Assembly: GCF_002215215.1 (NCBI RefSeq)
Contig: NZ_CP018632.1
Location: forward strand, 762,001 to 826,000
DNA from: Granulosicoccus antarcticus IMCC3135
GTDB taxonomy: Bacteria > Pseudomonadota > Gammaproteobacteria > Granulosicoccales > Granulosicoccaceae
Length of the DNA: 64,000 bases
Direction of reading: 5' to 3'
Shown: piece after piece, positions 16,501-25,306 of the stretch
Layout of the letters: every line of letters starts with the position of its first letter
How positions within the stretch are numbered: position 1 is the first letter of the stretch
Translations under genes and position numbers: made by a program
The notes under the pieces: model-generated
Seen by the model: the letters and a program-made list of their open reading frames with translations, nothing else
Told to the model about the DNA's origin: nothing
Databases searched by the model: none

Positions 16501-16691
16501 CCCTGCTTTCAAATGAGCCACGATCCGCATCAATCGAGGCAATAACCGATCTCACTGTGTTTCGTCTGGAAAGGGATACCTTTGTGGATATATTGCAGAC
16601 GAATAGTGATATCGGTTTTCAGATATTGCAAGTCGTGGCAGATCGACTGATCACTACCAACAGAGAAATGATCAGTCTTATTCCATCGTAG
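13551..16691 (+). CDS. ABC-exporter-like membrane protein with degenerate ATPase and fused cNMP-binding domain
   Basis: A 1046-residue protein. Residues 1-320: six-helix type I exporter membrane domain. Residues about 365-470: start of an ABC ATPase, with a Walker A-like loop GTGNSGKNG (about 392-400) lacking the usual fourth glycine and the final Ser/Thr. About 300 residues of inserted, charged sequence separate this from the second half of the ATPase; the insertion contains ENILFGI and is followed by a second ENILFGR, a duplication of the exporter Q-loop exit. The signature is LPVSQRQ instead of LSGGQ, and Walker B ends VVNEG instead of a D-E pair. Residues about 905-1040 form a cyclic-nucleotide-binding domain with the intact phosphate cassette GELALLSNEPRSAS. 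Transport ATPase activity is doubtful; a gated channel, scaffold or cNMP-controlled exporter is possible (inference). The next gene is another cNMP-binding protein. Confidence 0.85.
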   Translation: MEDGLFAYILKYSKRQQVILILMTVLSFPFYYLSLDLPKTIINEAISGTEFPVDIGFAVFGFSVQFASLQQVPYLVLLCLVFLALVLINSGFKYFINIYRGTLGERMLRRMRLQLVERIMKFPLARFRRTSQGELVAMVNQETEPLGGFIGEAFSLPLYQGGMLLTILIFMFVQDWKLGLAAIALYPLQAWLIPKLQMQVNLLNRERTVHLRNLAENLGEVVAGINEIHINDNSTFYKDHFSKLLGGIFNIRVKIYRKKFFIKFLNNSIAQVTPFLFFLVGGMLVIQGNMSVGALVAALAAYKDLSPPWKELLAWYQGQADARMKFTILTEQFYFPSNEAPRLESLTPKWVCDAAELPIVVKNVSLKRHDGMREIDNVSLSMDRGEWVCLVGTGNSGKNGLAQMLAGLLNPSSGKILIADQDFSRVPELTMGRMVSYVGHDSYIFSVSILDNLLLSIKFRPQETLLTDTSPEGDISFRQWADEARLSGNSEVAFDADWVDHKSAGVENAHELGEVIGGILRDVEVEDELVRYALERKINPDDHPELTGRILQARSLFKERVIAEGLESVVDFLDPEHYNDNASLAENILFGISTHEMLSVEGLTEHPILRTLLIERGLAKTLDDAASNVAQTMVELFSGLPPGHEFFDRYSFIDADDLPRLKTILGLLEKNSSMDQLEISDRKLIRSLPFKLIRGRHRLGVLQEEDKIKVLQVRKSFANALDAESSQQIDFFSPEDYNASTPIGENILFGRVVFGRLGAEDKVYNLILEVLRSLDLITPLLEIGLSAPSGLAGGLLPVSQRQKLVLARALIKQPKVLVVNEGLNALDAEETERILFRLKQRYPLLSLVWVDNQPRFPSMFDRVAYLKSGKLMKLEETSPRDKEADPVVVSPRVRTADSVMDDEKISLLSSIPLFRFLDYSHLALLSNNCDTMDFSLGDRLFNQGDDANALYIIIEGKASVLITDGEMEREVREVGINEVIGELALLSNEPRSASIEAITDLTVFRLERDTFVDILQTNSDIGFQILQVVADRLITTNREMISLIPS

Positions 16692-16757
16692 ACAGTAGGC
16701 CATTCGACCATCGCTGACTTCGACGAGGTGGTCAGTTGAGCAACCCAGAGCATCGCC

Positions 16758-17216
16758 ATGAGCATTGAAGACGAATACGAAATTCTTAGTCGAATCGAAC
16801 TTTTCGAGAGCCTCGAGTCCGTTCAGTTAAAGCGATTGATTTTTGTCAGCCAGCGCTATCAGTTGCAAGCGGGCGAGTATCTGTTTCGGCAGAATGATGC
16901 CTGTAACAGGGTGTTTGCGATATTGCAAGGAGAGTGTTCGGTGCTGGTCAACACGAATCATGGTGAGATTGCCCTGGCAGTCCAGGGAGTCGGTGATTTA
17001 GTGGGAGAAATGGCCGCTATATCAGGTGAGCCGCGTAATGCATCCATCCGCGCAAATACAGCGTGCGAAGTGATCGGTTTTGAGGCAAGCGATTTTATCA
17101 GCACAGTGACCAATCACCCTGATACCGCCTTGATGATGATGAAGATCCTGTCGGAGAGAATGGCCATTCTGCGTCGACAGCTGGATACCCTCAGGAACAA
17201 ACAGCTGAATCAATAA
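16758..17216 (+). CDS. Single-domain cyclic-nucleotide-binding protein
   Basis: A 152-residue protein made almost entirely of one CAP_ED/cNMP-binding domain. The phosphate-binding cassette reads GEMAAISGEPRNAS (about residues 87-100), with the conserved Glu and Arg expected to hold the ribose and cyclic phosphate. There is no DNA-binding helix-turn-helix, so it is not a CRP-type regulator. A short helical tail (ILSERMAILRRQLDTLRNKQ) could dimerise. It follows the ABC-like fusion by 66 bases on the same strand and converges on a class III cyclase gene, so its ligand is probably the product of that cyclase. It may act as a soluble regulatory subunit or buffer (inference). Confidence 0.85.
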   Translation: MSIEDEYEILSRIELFESLESVQLKRLIFVSQRYQLQAGEYLFRQNDACNRVFAILQGECSVLVNTNHGEIALAVQGVGDLVGEMAAISGEPRNASIRANTACEVIGFEASDFISTVTNHPDTALMMMKILSERMAILRRQLDTLRNKQLNQ

Positions 17217-17280
17217 CAATCCGGCATACGGAGTTGTGACAGTTTATCGAAGTATATTTTGTGGACGAGCGCCAGGGCTT

Positions 17281-18663
17281 CTAGTTGTGTGTTCTTACAG
17301 CCTCATAGAGCATGACTGGAGAGCTTCGCCCACGTAGTATTCCCCGTCCTTTTTCCCTGAAATGAAACGTGTGATCATCGCAAAGTTGCATCGTTCTCAA
17401 CGAGACCAGATTGGTTGAATTGTATTGTTTGCTCAAGACCTGCAGCCGTGAGGCAATGTTTACATTGTCCCCATAGACGGTGTAGCTCAATCGATCGCTG
17501 GTGCCGATGAAACCTCCAACCACGGTTCCTGTATTGATGCCGGCTCTGGTGGACAATCGTATTCCGCCTTCAAACCTGTAGGTGCTCAGAATTTCCTGAA
17601 TTTCAAGCGCTGCTCTCACGGCACTATTAGCGTGATTGGCATCCTTGGTTGGCAGGTTGAAGCTGGCTAGAATGGCATCCCCCTGAAACTGGTTGATAAC
17701 ACCATGATTGCGTTCTATGGGCTCGGATATGACGTGAAAATATTCATTCAGAGTGGTGATGAGTTTTTCTGGTGGCAAGCGCTCGGCAAGGCTTGTAAAC
17801 GAGATGAGATCAACGAACAGAATACTGGCTTCGCAGGATTCGGTCTGCGCATTGATTAGTGGTCCCTGGGTATTGGCGATTTGAGCGGCGACACCCTCTG
17901 GAACGAAACGTGACAGACTTTCCGCGGTGCGAGCTTCGACAATAGAGCGAATCAACAGTTGTCTGCCTCTGGCAATGGCGAGCGTCAGAATGGCGGTGAC
18001 AACCAGAATCGATATCATCTTGTCGAGCTCACCGCCAATAAGAACACTATTGGATGTCAGATAGACAACATAGTCACGAGTAATGACAGAGCCCCCGGAA
18101 TGATCTGTGATGGCAAGAATCATCAGAATCAGCCAGCCTGCAGCGCCAACAAGCCCGGACAAGAGCACCAATCCAGGCTCGAATCGCAGTGCGCGCAACG
18201 AGATGAAAATGAATATATACAGTAACGTCGGCGATTTGAGATAGAACGACGGAGGTTGCATGTACTGCAGGTGAAAGGACCAGATCAAACCCAGCAACAA
18301 GCCCATATCGACCAGCACTGAAAGCACCAGAACCCAATAGGCCAGACGCGATATATACGAAAAATACAGACGCAGGCAAGTAAAGATGAAGTAGGCACCG
18401 AGAAACAGGGGGACGGGTTCGAAATCGCTACCGATGGGTAAGGTGTTGGGAGCCATCGTGTAGAGGATGGCAAAAACGACCAGAATGGCAATCTGAATCC
18501 AGCTGATCAGGCGTTCACTGCTGTTCTGCTGCTTTTCTATTGCAATCTGAATGGACTCTGGCAGCTCCTCGGTAGACTGCTGCCAATTGAACAACCAGGC
18601 TTGTTTGGATTTGAACAGACTCAGTAGTTTCCGGTGAACGGACTCGGAGGTTTTTTCGAACAA
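17281..18663 (-). CDS. Membrane class III adenylate/guanylate cyclase
   Basis: A 460-residue protein: an N-terminal cytosolic segment, about six transmembrane helices (roughly residues 50-240), then a class III catalytic domain (about 275-450). Metal-binding aspartates are in LFVDLISFTS and QGDAILASF; the transition-state Asn and Arg are in DNVNIASRLQ. The position usually occupied by the purine-reading Lys is Gln (NQFQGD), common in bacterial cyclases, so ATP versus GTP specificity is not settled by sequence. Start is TTG at 18663 and no better start was found. It is transcribed 98 bases after DUF3095 and faces two cNMP-binding proteins, which probably read its product. The membrane part may sense lipid, ion or redox signals. 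Confidence 0.9.
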   Translation of the reverse strand: MFEKTSESVHRKLLSLFKSKQAWLFNWQQSTEELPESIQIAIEKQQNSSERLISWIQIAILVVFAILYTMAPNTLPIGSDFEPVPLFLGAYFIFTCLRLYFSYISRLAYWVLVLSVLVDMGLLLGLIWSFHLQYMQPPSFYLKSPTLLYIFIFISLRALRFEPGLVLLSGLVGAAGWLILMILAITDHSGGSVITRDYVVYLTSNSVLIGGELDKMISILVVTAILTLAIARGRQLLIRSIVEARTAESLSRFVPEGVAAQIANTQGPLINAQTESCEASILFVDLISFTSLAERLPPEKLITTLNEYFHVISEPIERNHGVINQFQGDAILASFNLPTKDANHANSAVRAALEIQEILSTYRFEGGIRLSTRAGINTGTVVGGFIGTSDRLSYTVYGDNVNIASRLQVLSKQYNSTNLVSLRTMQLCDDHTFHFREKGRGILRGRSSPVMLYEAVRTHN

Positions 18664-18760
18664 GTGTCAGCCCCCGTTTGTTGCTAACCAGTTGCAACAG
18701 GCGCAGTTGCAAGAAGAACTGTCGATCGGTGGCAACACGGACACGCTTATTCGACTCCGT

Positions 18761-19972
18761 TCAAGGTAAAGGGTTCACTTTGACTTTGGTTTTGACTTGC
18801 ACCGGATCATGAGAAGACAGTTGCACTTTGTAACCTTTTGCAGCCGACCAGAATCCGCCTTCATCACCGTCGATGAAATGCAGATGTTGGCTGGATTCAA
18901 GATCGAACAGCAAACAGGTCATGAGTGCTTGCTCGGTTTCAAAGATTCCGAAATCTATCTGGCCGCTTGCATGCATTTTTTCAAGTAACTCACGAATAGC
19001 CACGACTTGTTCATTCGTACAGTCAAGGACCATTCTGAGAACATCGTCGAATTTGCAAAAATCACTATTTGTCCGAATTTCTTCCTGATAGGCAGGAGGG
19101 TTGTAATGACCACCTTTCAGTTGGAGTAACTCCAGAATCCATTGGTTGAAGCTCGAGATGTACACTTCCATCAGTCGACGTATCAGTGTTTTTCCTGCTC
19201 GGGTCGCCTTCGCTTCTGCAAACAGGCCTTTGGGCGGCCAGCGAAAGCGAAGTGATTTGGTGTTCACCGGACTGGCCTGACTGAGCTCTGTTCCCATTCC
19301 ATCAGAAAGTCGTTCGAGAAAATCCGAGAGGATGGTCTGACGTCCCTGAAAAGTGGAGGCCTGTGGCTTGATCAGCAGGCAGACAATTTTGCCTCGCTGG
19401 GCGCGCAGTGGCTCCCAACGGCAGGACAAGCCTGTCAGATCCGGCGGGCCGGGAAGAGTGCACTTCTTTACCACATAATTTGCCGACGTCTCGTTTGACT
19501 TGATGAGAGAGTCTGCAAGCTCCACACCACCACCGCCAAACATGGCAAGACAATTTCCCGGAGATGTCTCATAGCGGGCAACCAGTACATCGCTTCCCAG
19601 CTCCCGTACAACCTTGACAGGAACAAATCCGATTCTGAGTTCCAGGCCAAAGTCATCCTGAGCCAGCGATCGAGTACGAATGAGTGCGGCTTCGACGACG
19701 GGTTGTACAGCAGGGCTTATCAAAATGGTAGCGCCGTCGCCGCCGAATACGAACGGCCAGTCCCGGCTGCCTGTCGCGTTCTGTATGGCGCAGATTGCGG
19801 CACCACCCATCATGTTCACATCCTTGTACCGACCCTCGGCAACCGCTTTCGTGCTGCTTCGTATATCGGTAATGACGATCACCCAGTCCGCGGGGGCAGG
19901 GGAGAAGTTCTGCTCGTCGATAACACCGATAAACTGCGTTATTTTTGGAATATTGCTGAAAAAATCAGACAT
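18761..19972 (-). CDS. DUF3095 protein, cyclase-like
   Basis: A 403-residue soluble protein of DUF3095. The N-terminal third resembles a nucleotide cyclase core: VITDIRSST (Asp36) aligns with the first metal Asp of class III cyclases, and FGGDGATILI (residues about 76-85) with the second. The rest, including LSCRWEPLRAQRG and SLRFRWPPKGLF, is specific to DUF3095. The family is unassigned; its placement with a true cyclase and two cNMP-binding proteins makes a role in nucleotide second-messenger synthesis or sensing reasonable. I do not see the Asn/Arg transition-state pair, so activity is uncertain. It lies upstream of the cyclase on the same strand and is divergent from hrpB. Confidence 0.82.
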   Translation of the reverse strand: MSDFFSNIPKITQFIGVIDEQNFSPAPADWVIVITDIRSSTKAVAEGRYKDVNMMGGAAICAIQNATGSRDWPFVFGGDGATILISPAVQPVVEAALIRTRSLAQDDFGLELRIGFVPVKVVRELGSDVLVARYETSPGNCLAMFGGGGVELADSLIKSNETSANYVVKKCTLPGPPDLTGLSCRWEPLRAQRGKIVCLLIKPQASTFQGRQTILSDFLERLSDGMGTELSQASPVNTKSLRFRWPPKGLFAEAKATRAGKTLIRRLMEVYISSFNQWILELLQLKGGHYNPPAYQEEIRTNSDFCKFDDVLRMVLDCTNEQVVAIRELLEKMHASGQIDFGIFETEQALMTCLLFDLESSQHLHFIDGDEGGFWSAAKGYKVQLSSHDPVQVKTKVKVNPLP

Positions 19973-20070
19973 CGCTCTACCTATCCTGCAAAAGAGGCGA
20001 GAAGGACTGCACTGCCATCGTCTGAAAATCTGAATGGCGTGTTCTGATGTTTCATTGGACTCGCGATTAG

Positions 20071-22593
20071 ATGAATGGATGGCGTAAGGTTACTGTAACC
20101 CATGTGAGAGCAACTCCCATTCATTCGCTACCCGAATCCTTGTCGACCCTGCCTGTTCTGGCACTGGCCGATGATATAGCCCAGGCTCTTGTCTGCGGTA
20201 ATGTGCTGTTGCGGGCCGAGCCTGGTGCTGGCAAGAGTACGGGCTTGCCATTGGCGCTTCTACTCAATGCCGAGCCTGGTGGCAGAATCATTCTGCTGGA
20301 GCCTCGCAGGCTTGCCGCTCGTGCGGTTGCTGAGCGACTGGCATCGCATCTGGGAGAGCCTGTCGGGCAGCGCATAGGTCTTCGCATGCGTGGGGACACC
20401 CGCGTATCGCACAAGACGAGACTTGAGGTGGTGACCGAAGGGGTGCTGACACGCCTGTTACAGAGCGATCCGAGTCTGGAAGGGGTCGCGCTGGTCATTT
20501 TTGATGAGTTTCATGAGCGCAGTCTGCATGCGGATCTGGGGCTGGCGCTGTGTCTGGAAGTGCAGCAGGTATTGCGGGAAGATCTTCGCTTATTGCTGAT
20601 GTCTGCCACCCTGGAAATGGAACAACTTCAGGATCAACTGCAAGATGTCAGACAGTTCCATTGCTCGGTACGTCAGCATCAGGTCGTGAGTCACTGGGAG
20701 GGCGATAGTACGGACCCGTTGCCAGCACGTATTGTGCGGACGGTGCTCAAGGTGCTGGCAGAGCATTCAGGTGATGTGCTCGTTTTTCTTCCAGGAGTTG
20801 CCGAAATCAACCGTACGGCAACGATGTTGCAGCCCCGGCTGGATGGCAATGTGTCATTGCATCGTTTGCACAGCGGTGTCGGTACGAATGCTCAGCTCAA
20901 GGCCACGGCGCCTGCCACGGAGTCGGATCGACGGGTGATTCTGGCGACAAGCCTGGCAGAGACCTCGATCACAATCGACGGTGTGCGGGTGGTTGTGGAT
21001 TCCGGATTGGAACGACGCAGTCGGATTGACAGCAGTACCGGTGCACCGCGTCTGGAGACAGTCATGGCCAGTCAGGCCAGTGCTACCCAGCGTGCCGGAC
21101 GTGCCGGACGCACGGCCCCCGGCGTTTGTTATCGTCTGTGGGGGGAGGTGGGGCATACCCGGCGATCAGCCCACTGGCAGCCAGAAATACAGCGTGTCGA
21201 TCTGTCGTCGATGTTGCTGGAGTTGGGATTGTGGGGGGCGTCTATGGGGCAGGATTTGCCCTGGCTGGAGCCACCCCCGGCTGCCAGTCTGTCCAGAGCG
21301 CAGGCGTTACTTGAGCGTTTGGGGCTCTGGGAACGAGGGCAGCTGACGTTGCGTGGCAGAATGGCTGCCAGCTTGCCGGTGCATCCGCGTCTTGGACATA
21401 TGCTTGTCTGGGCTGCGGAACACGGAGTCGCCTCATTAGCTGCTCGTTTAGCGGTATTGCTTGACGAGCAACAGCGAGGCCCGGGGTTCGTTGATCTTGA
21501 GCCGGTTCTGAACGAGATTTTGCCAGCATCATCAAAGCGACGTGTAGCTCAGTTGGCAGCGTCACTCAAAGTCGCGACACCCGGCAAGCATGGTCTGGGC
21601 CTCGAAACACCTTCGCCGGCAATACTGCTGGCGCAGGCGTTTCCAGACTGGGTCGCACAGCGTCGCCCCGGAGCTGCAGGCCGATTTCTTCTTGCGTGTG
21701 GTGCAGGTGCTGTTATTGATGAGAATGATGCGCTGGCACATGAGCCCTGGCTGGTTGTTGCCCAGCTCGGAGGTGCGGGTTCGCAGGCGCGTATCTTCAA
21801 GGCAATGGCGCTGGATATTGAAGAGCTGGAGCGTTGCTCTGCGGAGCATTTCACGGATATTGATCATCTGGACTGGGATGACAGACAGCAACGGGTGCTG
21901 GCCGAGCGGCGGGTAATGATCGGCAACCTGGTGGTTTCTACCAAGCCGATGCAGAACATCAGCGACAATGACCGGGCAAAGGCACTGATAGCGGGCATCA
22001 GACAACGAGGCTTGCAGGCGTTGCCCTGGACGGATGACTGTCGAGAGTGGCAGGCTCGTGCGCAACGCATGAGTGAATTGTCCATCGATGAGCGTATGGA
22101 TGCGTTTCCAGCCGTTGATGACCCATCGCTGCTCGATCATCTGGATAGCTGGTTGCTGCCATGGTTGCAGGGCATGGGAACCATGAAATCATTGCAGCAG
22201 CTGGATCTGTACAAAACGCTGAATAACATGCTGAGCTATCAGCAACAGGTCGTGATGGACGAGTGGTTGCCGAGGCGTTATATCGTCCCCAGTGGCTCCC
22301 AGGTTCGTTTGAGCTATCTACAATCCGGCAATCCGGTATTGTCTGTGCGTTTGCAGGAAATGCTGGGTTGTGCGCAGAATCCGACCATAGCGAAGGGCCG
22401 GGTGCCACTCAAGGTCGAATTGTTATCACCAGCCCGGCGACCTGTACAGGTAACCGAAGATCTGGCAAATTTCTGGACTAACAGCTACCCGGCCGTGAAG
22501 AAGGATATGGCAGGGCGATATCCCAGGCATGTGTGGCCGGATGATCCATTGTCGGCGCAACCAACTTCACATGCCAAGCGCAGAAAGTCATGA
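20071..22593 (+). CDS. hrpB: ATP-dependent helicase HrpB
   Basis: An 840-residue DEAH-type helicase. Motif I is AEPGAGKST (about 49-58), Ia [48 protein letters not shown] and [14 protein letters not shown], followed by the helicase-associated and HrpB C-terminal domains ([15 protein letters not shown], the ending typical of HrpB). The physiological substrate of HrpB in most bacteria is unknown; RNA processing is inferred. The ATG at 20071 has a weak ribosome site and internal starts a few codons later are possible. Its last six bases overlap the convergent chemoreceptor gene. Confidence 0.95.
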   Translation: MNGWRKVTVTHVRATPIHSLPESLSTLPVLALADDIAQALVCGNVLLRAEPGAGKSTGLPLALLLNAEPGGRIILLEPRRLAARAVAERLASHLGEPVGQRIGLRMRGDTRVSHKTRLEVVTEGVLTRLLQSDPSLEGVALVIFDEFHERSLHADLGLALCLEVQQVLREDLRLLLMSATLEMEQLQDQLQDVRQFHCSVRQHQVVSHWEGDSTDPLPARIVRTVLKVLAEHSGDVLVFLPGVAEINRTATMLQPRLDGNVSLHRLHSGVGTNAQLKATAPATESDRRVILATSLAETSITIDGVRVVVDSGLERRSRIDSSTGAPRLETVMASQASATQRAGRAGRTAPGVCYRLWGEVGHTRRSAHWQPEIQRVDLSSMLLELGLWGASMGQDLPWLEPPPAASLSRAQALLERLGLWERGQLTLRGRMAASLPVHPRLGHMLVWAAEHGVASLAARLAVLLDEQQRGPGFVDLEPVLNEILPASSKRRVAQLAASLKVATPGKHGLGLETPSPAILLAQAFPDWVAQRRPGAAGRFLLACGAGAVIDENDALAHEPWLVVAQLGGAGSQARIFKAMALDIEELERCSAEHFTDIDHLDWDDRQQRVLAERRVMIGNLVVSTKPMQNISDNDRAKALIAGIRQRGLQALPWTDDCREWQARAQRMSELSIDERMDAFPAVDDPSLLDHLDSWLLPWLQGMGTMKSLQQLDLYKTLNNMLSYQQQVVMDEWLPRRYIVPSGSQVRLSYLQSGNPVLSVRLQEMLGCAQNPTIAKGRVPLKVELLSPARRPVQVTEDLANFWTNSYPAVKKDMAGRYPRHVWPDDPLSAQPTSHAKRRKS

Positions 22594-24009
22594 TGTATAT
22601 CCTATTCTCAGGCCACCCCAGTGCCTTCCTGCGACATGGATGGGCGCGGAGCAATCGTACATCAGCACATGCTTGCCGTTGCCCATGTCGCGACGATAGG
22701 TCTGTAACAGAAAGCGTTGTGTATTCTGGCCAGCAGCAAGACCGGTGCGATCGTTGAATATGCGCCGATTACGGCTATGACTGTTGTTCCATTCGGGTTC
22801 TCCAAGCTTCTGAGGATACGAAAATTTCTTGTTATGCGTGGGTAAATAGCCGTTTCTGTCAACGGCTGCACAGAAGACAATACGAGGGTCAAAGTCGAGT
22901 ATTTCTTCCAGAATCGGGCTGACAACCCGGTCGGTCAGTGGCACACAGCGAGTCATGAACTGTTGCGGGTCAGTATTTGTGATGGGCATATAGTCCTGAT
23001 CAAACAAGCTATCCATGCTCAGTTCCTGATGCTTGACAGCATCCTCGAGTAGTTTGCCTATTCTTGCTGCGGTTCTCTGAACAGCATCAATGATGCTTGT
23101 ATCGCGTACCTGACGACCGCTGCCAGCCACATGGGCGATCAGGTGTTCGCCTTGCAGTAGTAGCTGATTGACACGTTGATCAGCCTCTTGCAAAGCTTTG
23201 TTGGCGTCCTGCATTTCCAGTGCCGCCTTCTCTATGTTCGTGTGCATGGTCTCGCATTGGGTGAGAGACTGATTGGCTGCTGCAGCTATACGTGTCACCT
23301 CTGTCTGCATGGTGGATGTCATGTCGGAAAAACTTCTGACGGTGGAATTGATCACATTGACGCCAACATTCACGTTGTCAGCGACCTGACGTGTGTTACC
23401 TCCCGTCTGGATCAATTCGCCGACATTGCCTGCAACCTCTGAAATGCTCGTATCAATGACTCCGGCAGCAGCGGCCGTCTGGCTGGCCAGCAACTTCACC
23501 TCGCCTGCGACGACGGCAAAGCCTTTGCCAGCTTCACCTGCCCTGGCAGCTTCGATGGTTGCATTCAGAGCCAGCAGGTTGGTTAATCGGGCTACTGATT
23601 GAATGTCGTTTGACACCTGTCTGACACCACCCAGGCTTTCATTCAGTGAGCACAAGCGGTTCTCTATCAGGCTTACGCCATCGACCAGTTCAGAGATGCG
23701 CAGGGTTGCTGCGTTTACGGTGGTTTCAGATTCATGGTTGGCAGATTCAATACGGTTTATCTGCTGCTGTGCACTTCTACCTGCTTCATCAATATTGCGA
23801 GAGGCGCTGGAGAGATTTTGCGCCAACTGTGTTATCTCCAGCAGGTAGTCGGCCTGTCGATTAACACGCTCAAATACGGCGTCGACGTTACCTGCAATGT
23901 CGGCAATTTCAAGAATCAGGGCTTGCACCGCTATGAGAACGGATTCGGCAAATGCATCAACTTCGCCGCTGCTGTTCGTGTCGACTTCGGTTGGCGGCGG
24001 GATTTTCAT
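22588..24009 (-). CDS. Soluble methyl-accepting chemotaxis protein with C-terminal sensor
   Basis: About 473 residues from MKIPPPTE; an ATG at 24081 would add 24 residues. No transmembrane segment is visible. The N-terminal half is a coiled-coil signalling domain whose tip contains [24 protein letters not shown] in the usual MCP pattern for CheA/CheW binding. The C-terminal part (after about 335) carries a Cache/PAS-like region with [16 protein letters not shown] and [11 protein letters not shown] and ends in GLRIGY. The order signalling-then-sensor is the reverse of a classical membrane MCP but known in cytoplasmic receptors. No chemotaxis kinase genes are close by. The ligand is unknown. 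Confidence 0.87.
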   Translation of the reverse strand: MKIPPPTEVDTNSSGEVDAFAESVLIAVQALILEIADIAGNVDAVFERVNRQADYLLEITQLAQNLSSASRNIDEAGRSAQQQINRIESANHESETTVNAATLRISELVDGVSLIENRLCSLNESLGGVRQVSNDIQSVARLTNLLALNATIEAARAGEAGKGFAVVAGEVKLLASQTAAAAGVIDTSISEVAGNVGELIQTGGNTRQVADNVNVGVNVINSTVRSFSDMTSTMQTEVTRIAAAANQSLTQCETMHTNIEKAALEMQDANKALQEADQRVNQLLLQGEHLIAHVAGSGRQVRDTSIIDAVQRTAARIGKLLEDAVKHQELSMDSLFDQDYMPITNTDPQQFMTRCVPLTDRVVSPILEEILDFDPRIVFCAAVDRNGYLPTHNKKFSYPQKLGEPEWNNSHSRNRRIFNDRTGLAAGQNTQRFLLQTYRRDMGNGKHVLMYDCSAPIHVAGRHWGGLRIGYTS

Positions 24010-24427
24010 GGCTTCTACGAAGATGAAAGGTGGTTTAAAATCAAGGACAATGACTGAATCAGTAGTAACAGCACTATTCACGCCACGTGATGAATGGCGC
24101 TTTGTTTACTTTTTGATTGCCTTTTTGTGAGCTGTTTCTCTGCTGGGGTAGAGCTGCACGGCAACTCGGAGTAAAATTGCACAGATCATCTGTTTTTCAT
24201 GGACTTTGTCTGATCAAGGTCAATTGTTTGACAAGCGACTTCCCATTGAAAGCCGAATTTCCTGGTGTAAGTTCCTTTCGAAGACAAGGCTTGTTGCCGT
24301 GGTGATGTAATATTTACTCGATGTAATACAGTACGAATACATTCATTGGGCTATCGTTAGCGGATATATCTGACGATTGCCATATAACTCTCGTCCATCT
24401 CGAAAAATTCAAGAACGTAGCTTTCTT
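24010..24427. other. Divergent intergenic region, chemoreceptor and glycan operon
   Basis: About 420 bases with no supportable gene. It is AT-richer than its surroundings near 24300-24400. TTGACA at 24228-24233 has no acceptable -10 partner at 16-18 bases, so I do not call a promoter. Confidence 0.35.
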
Positions 24428-25273
24428 ATGACAGTCTCGACTTACCCTGAAGATCCGAGCAGTGCCGCCATTGATATTCAGGTGTTGCCCGAGGTTGATC
24501 GTACGCAGACACACGTCAATGAGCATCCGGAGATGCCTCCGACGATCTCCATCGTTATTCCCGCGCATAACGAGCAGCACAATATAGAGCCGCTGTTATG
24601 GGAGATACACGACGTTCTCAGTCAGCTTCCGGATGCGGAGATCATCTTTGTAGACGATGGCAGCAAGGATCAGACTCTGGCGGAGCTGCGTCGCATGAAG
24701 CGAGACAATATTCCCGGCCTGCGCATTATTCAGCACACTCAAAGCACAGGGCAGAGTGCCGCCATTCTGTCAGGTGTACGGGCGGCACGAGGACATTTGA
24801 TTGTCACTCTGGATGCAGACGGGCAAAACCCACCTTCTGATATACCCGGCATGGTGGCTCTGGCACAGGCCCAGCCCACCGGTACACATTTCTGTATTGC
24901 AGGTCATCGCTTTGAGCGACAGGATACACGCTGGAAAAAAGTGCAATCACGAATAGCCAATGCTGTCCGACAATCAATTCTTCGCGACGGTACGCCGGAC
25001 ACGGGATGTGCGCTAAAGGTTATACCCAGAGAGACCTGGTTACAGCTGCCATGCTTCAACCATATGCATCGCTTTTTGCCGGCGCTGGTTCAACAGACCG
25101 GTGGAGATGTCATCGTGCAGAAAGTTTCTCATCGTTCGCGTCAGTTTGATGAGTCAAAATATGCCATGCGTAACAGGGTCGGTGCCGGTCTTATCGATAT
25201 GGCCGGAGTGCTGTGGCTTGGTTACCGGACACGTATTACTCAAGTCAGGGAATTGTCTGATGAGCAGGACTGA
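24428..25273 (+). CDS. Glycosyltransferase family 2 (polyprenyl-phosphate sugar transferase type)
   Basis: A 281-residue GT-A enzyme. The nucleotide-sugar motifs are SIVIPAHNEQHNIEPLL, IIFVDDGSKDQT and the metal-binding VTLDADGQNPP; the pattern resembles dolichyl- or undecaprenyl-phosphate mannosyl/aminoarabinose transferases such as ArnC. I see no C-terminal transmembrane pair, unlike ArnC, although a hydrophobic stretch MAGVLWLGY is present near the end. The ATG at 24428 is favoured over a TTG at 24377. It heads a three-gene operon with a VTT-domain protein and an ArnT-like transferase, so it probably charges the lipid carrier that the ArnT-like enzyme uses (inference). Confidence 0.87.
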   Translation: MTVSTYPEDPSSAAIDIQVLPEVDRTQTHVNEHPEMPPTISIVIPAHNEQHNIEPLLWEIHDVLSQLPDAEIIFVDDGSKDQTLAELRRMKRDNIPGLRIIQHTQSTGQSAAILSGVRAARGHLIVTLDADGQNPPSDIPGMVALAQAQPTGTHFCIAGHRFERQDTRWKKVQSRIANAVRQSILRDGTPDTGCALKVIPRETWLQLPCFNHMHRFLPALVQQTGGDVIVQKVSHRSRQFDESKYAMRNRVGAGLIDMAGVLWLGYRTRITQVRELSDEQD

Positions 25274-25306
25274 GGTTGTCAGTCTGAGCAACTGCATGCA
25301 TTGAAG

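Noticed and set aside
20121-22408. Several ORFs of 100-190 residues antisense to hrpB
   Set aside because: They are within the hrpB gene, compositionally biased and without start signals or motifs.
24228-24256. Sigma-70 promoter at TTGACA
   Set aside because: No -10-like hexamer lies 16-18 bases downstream.
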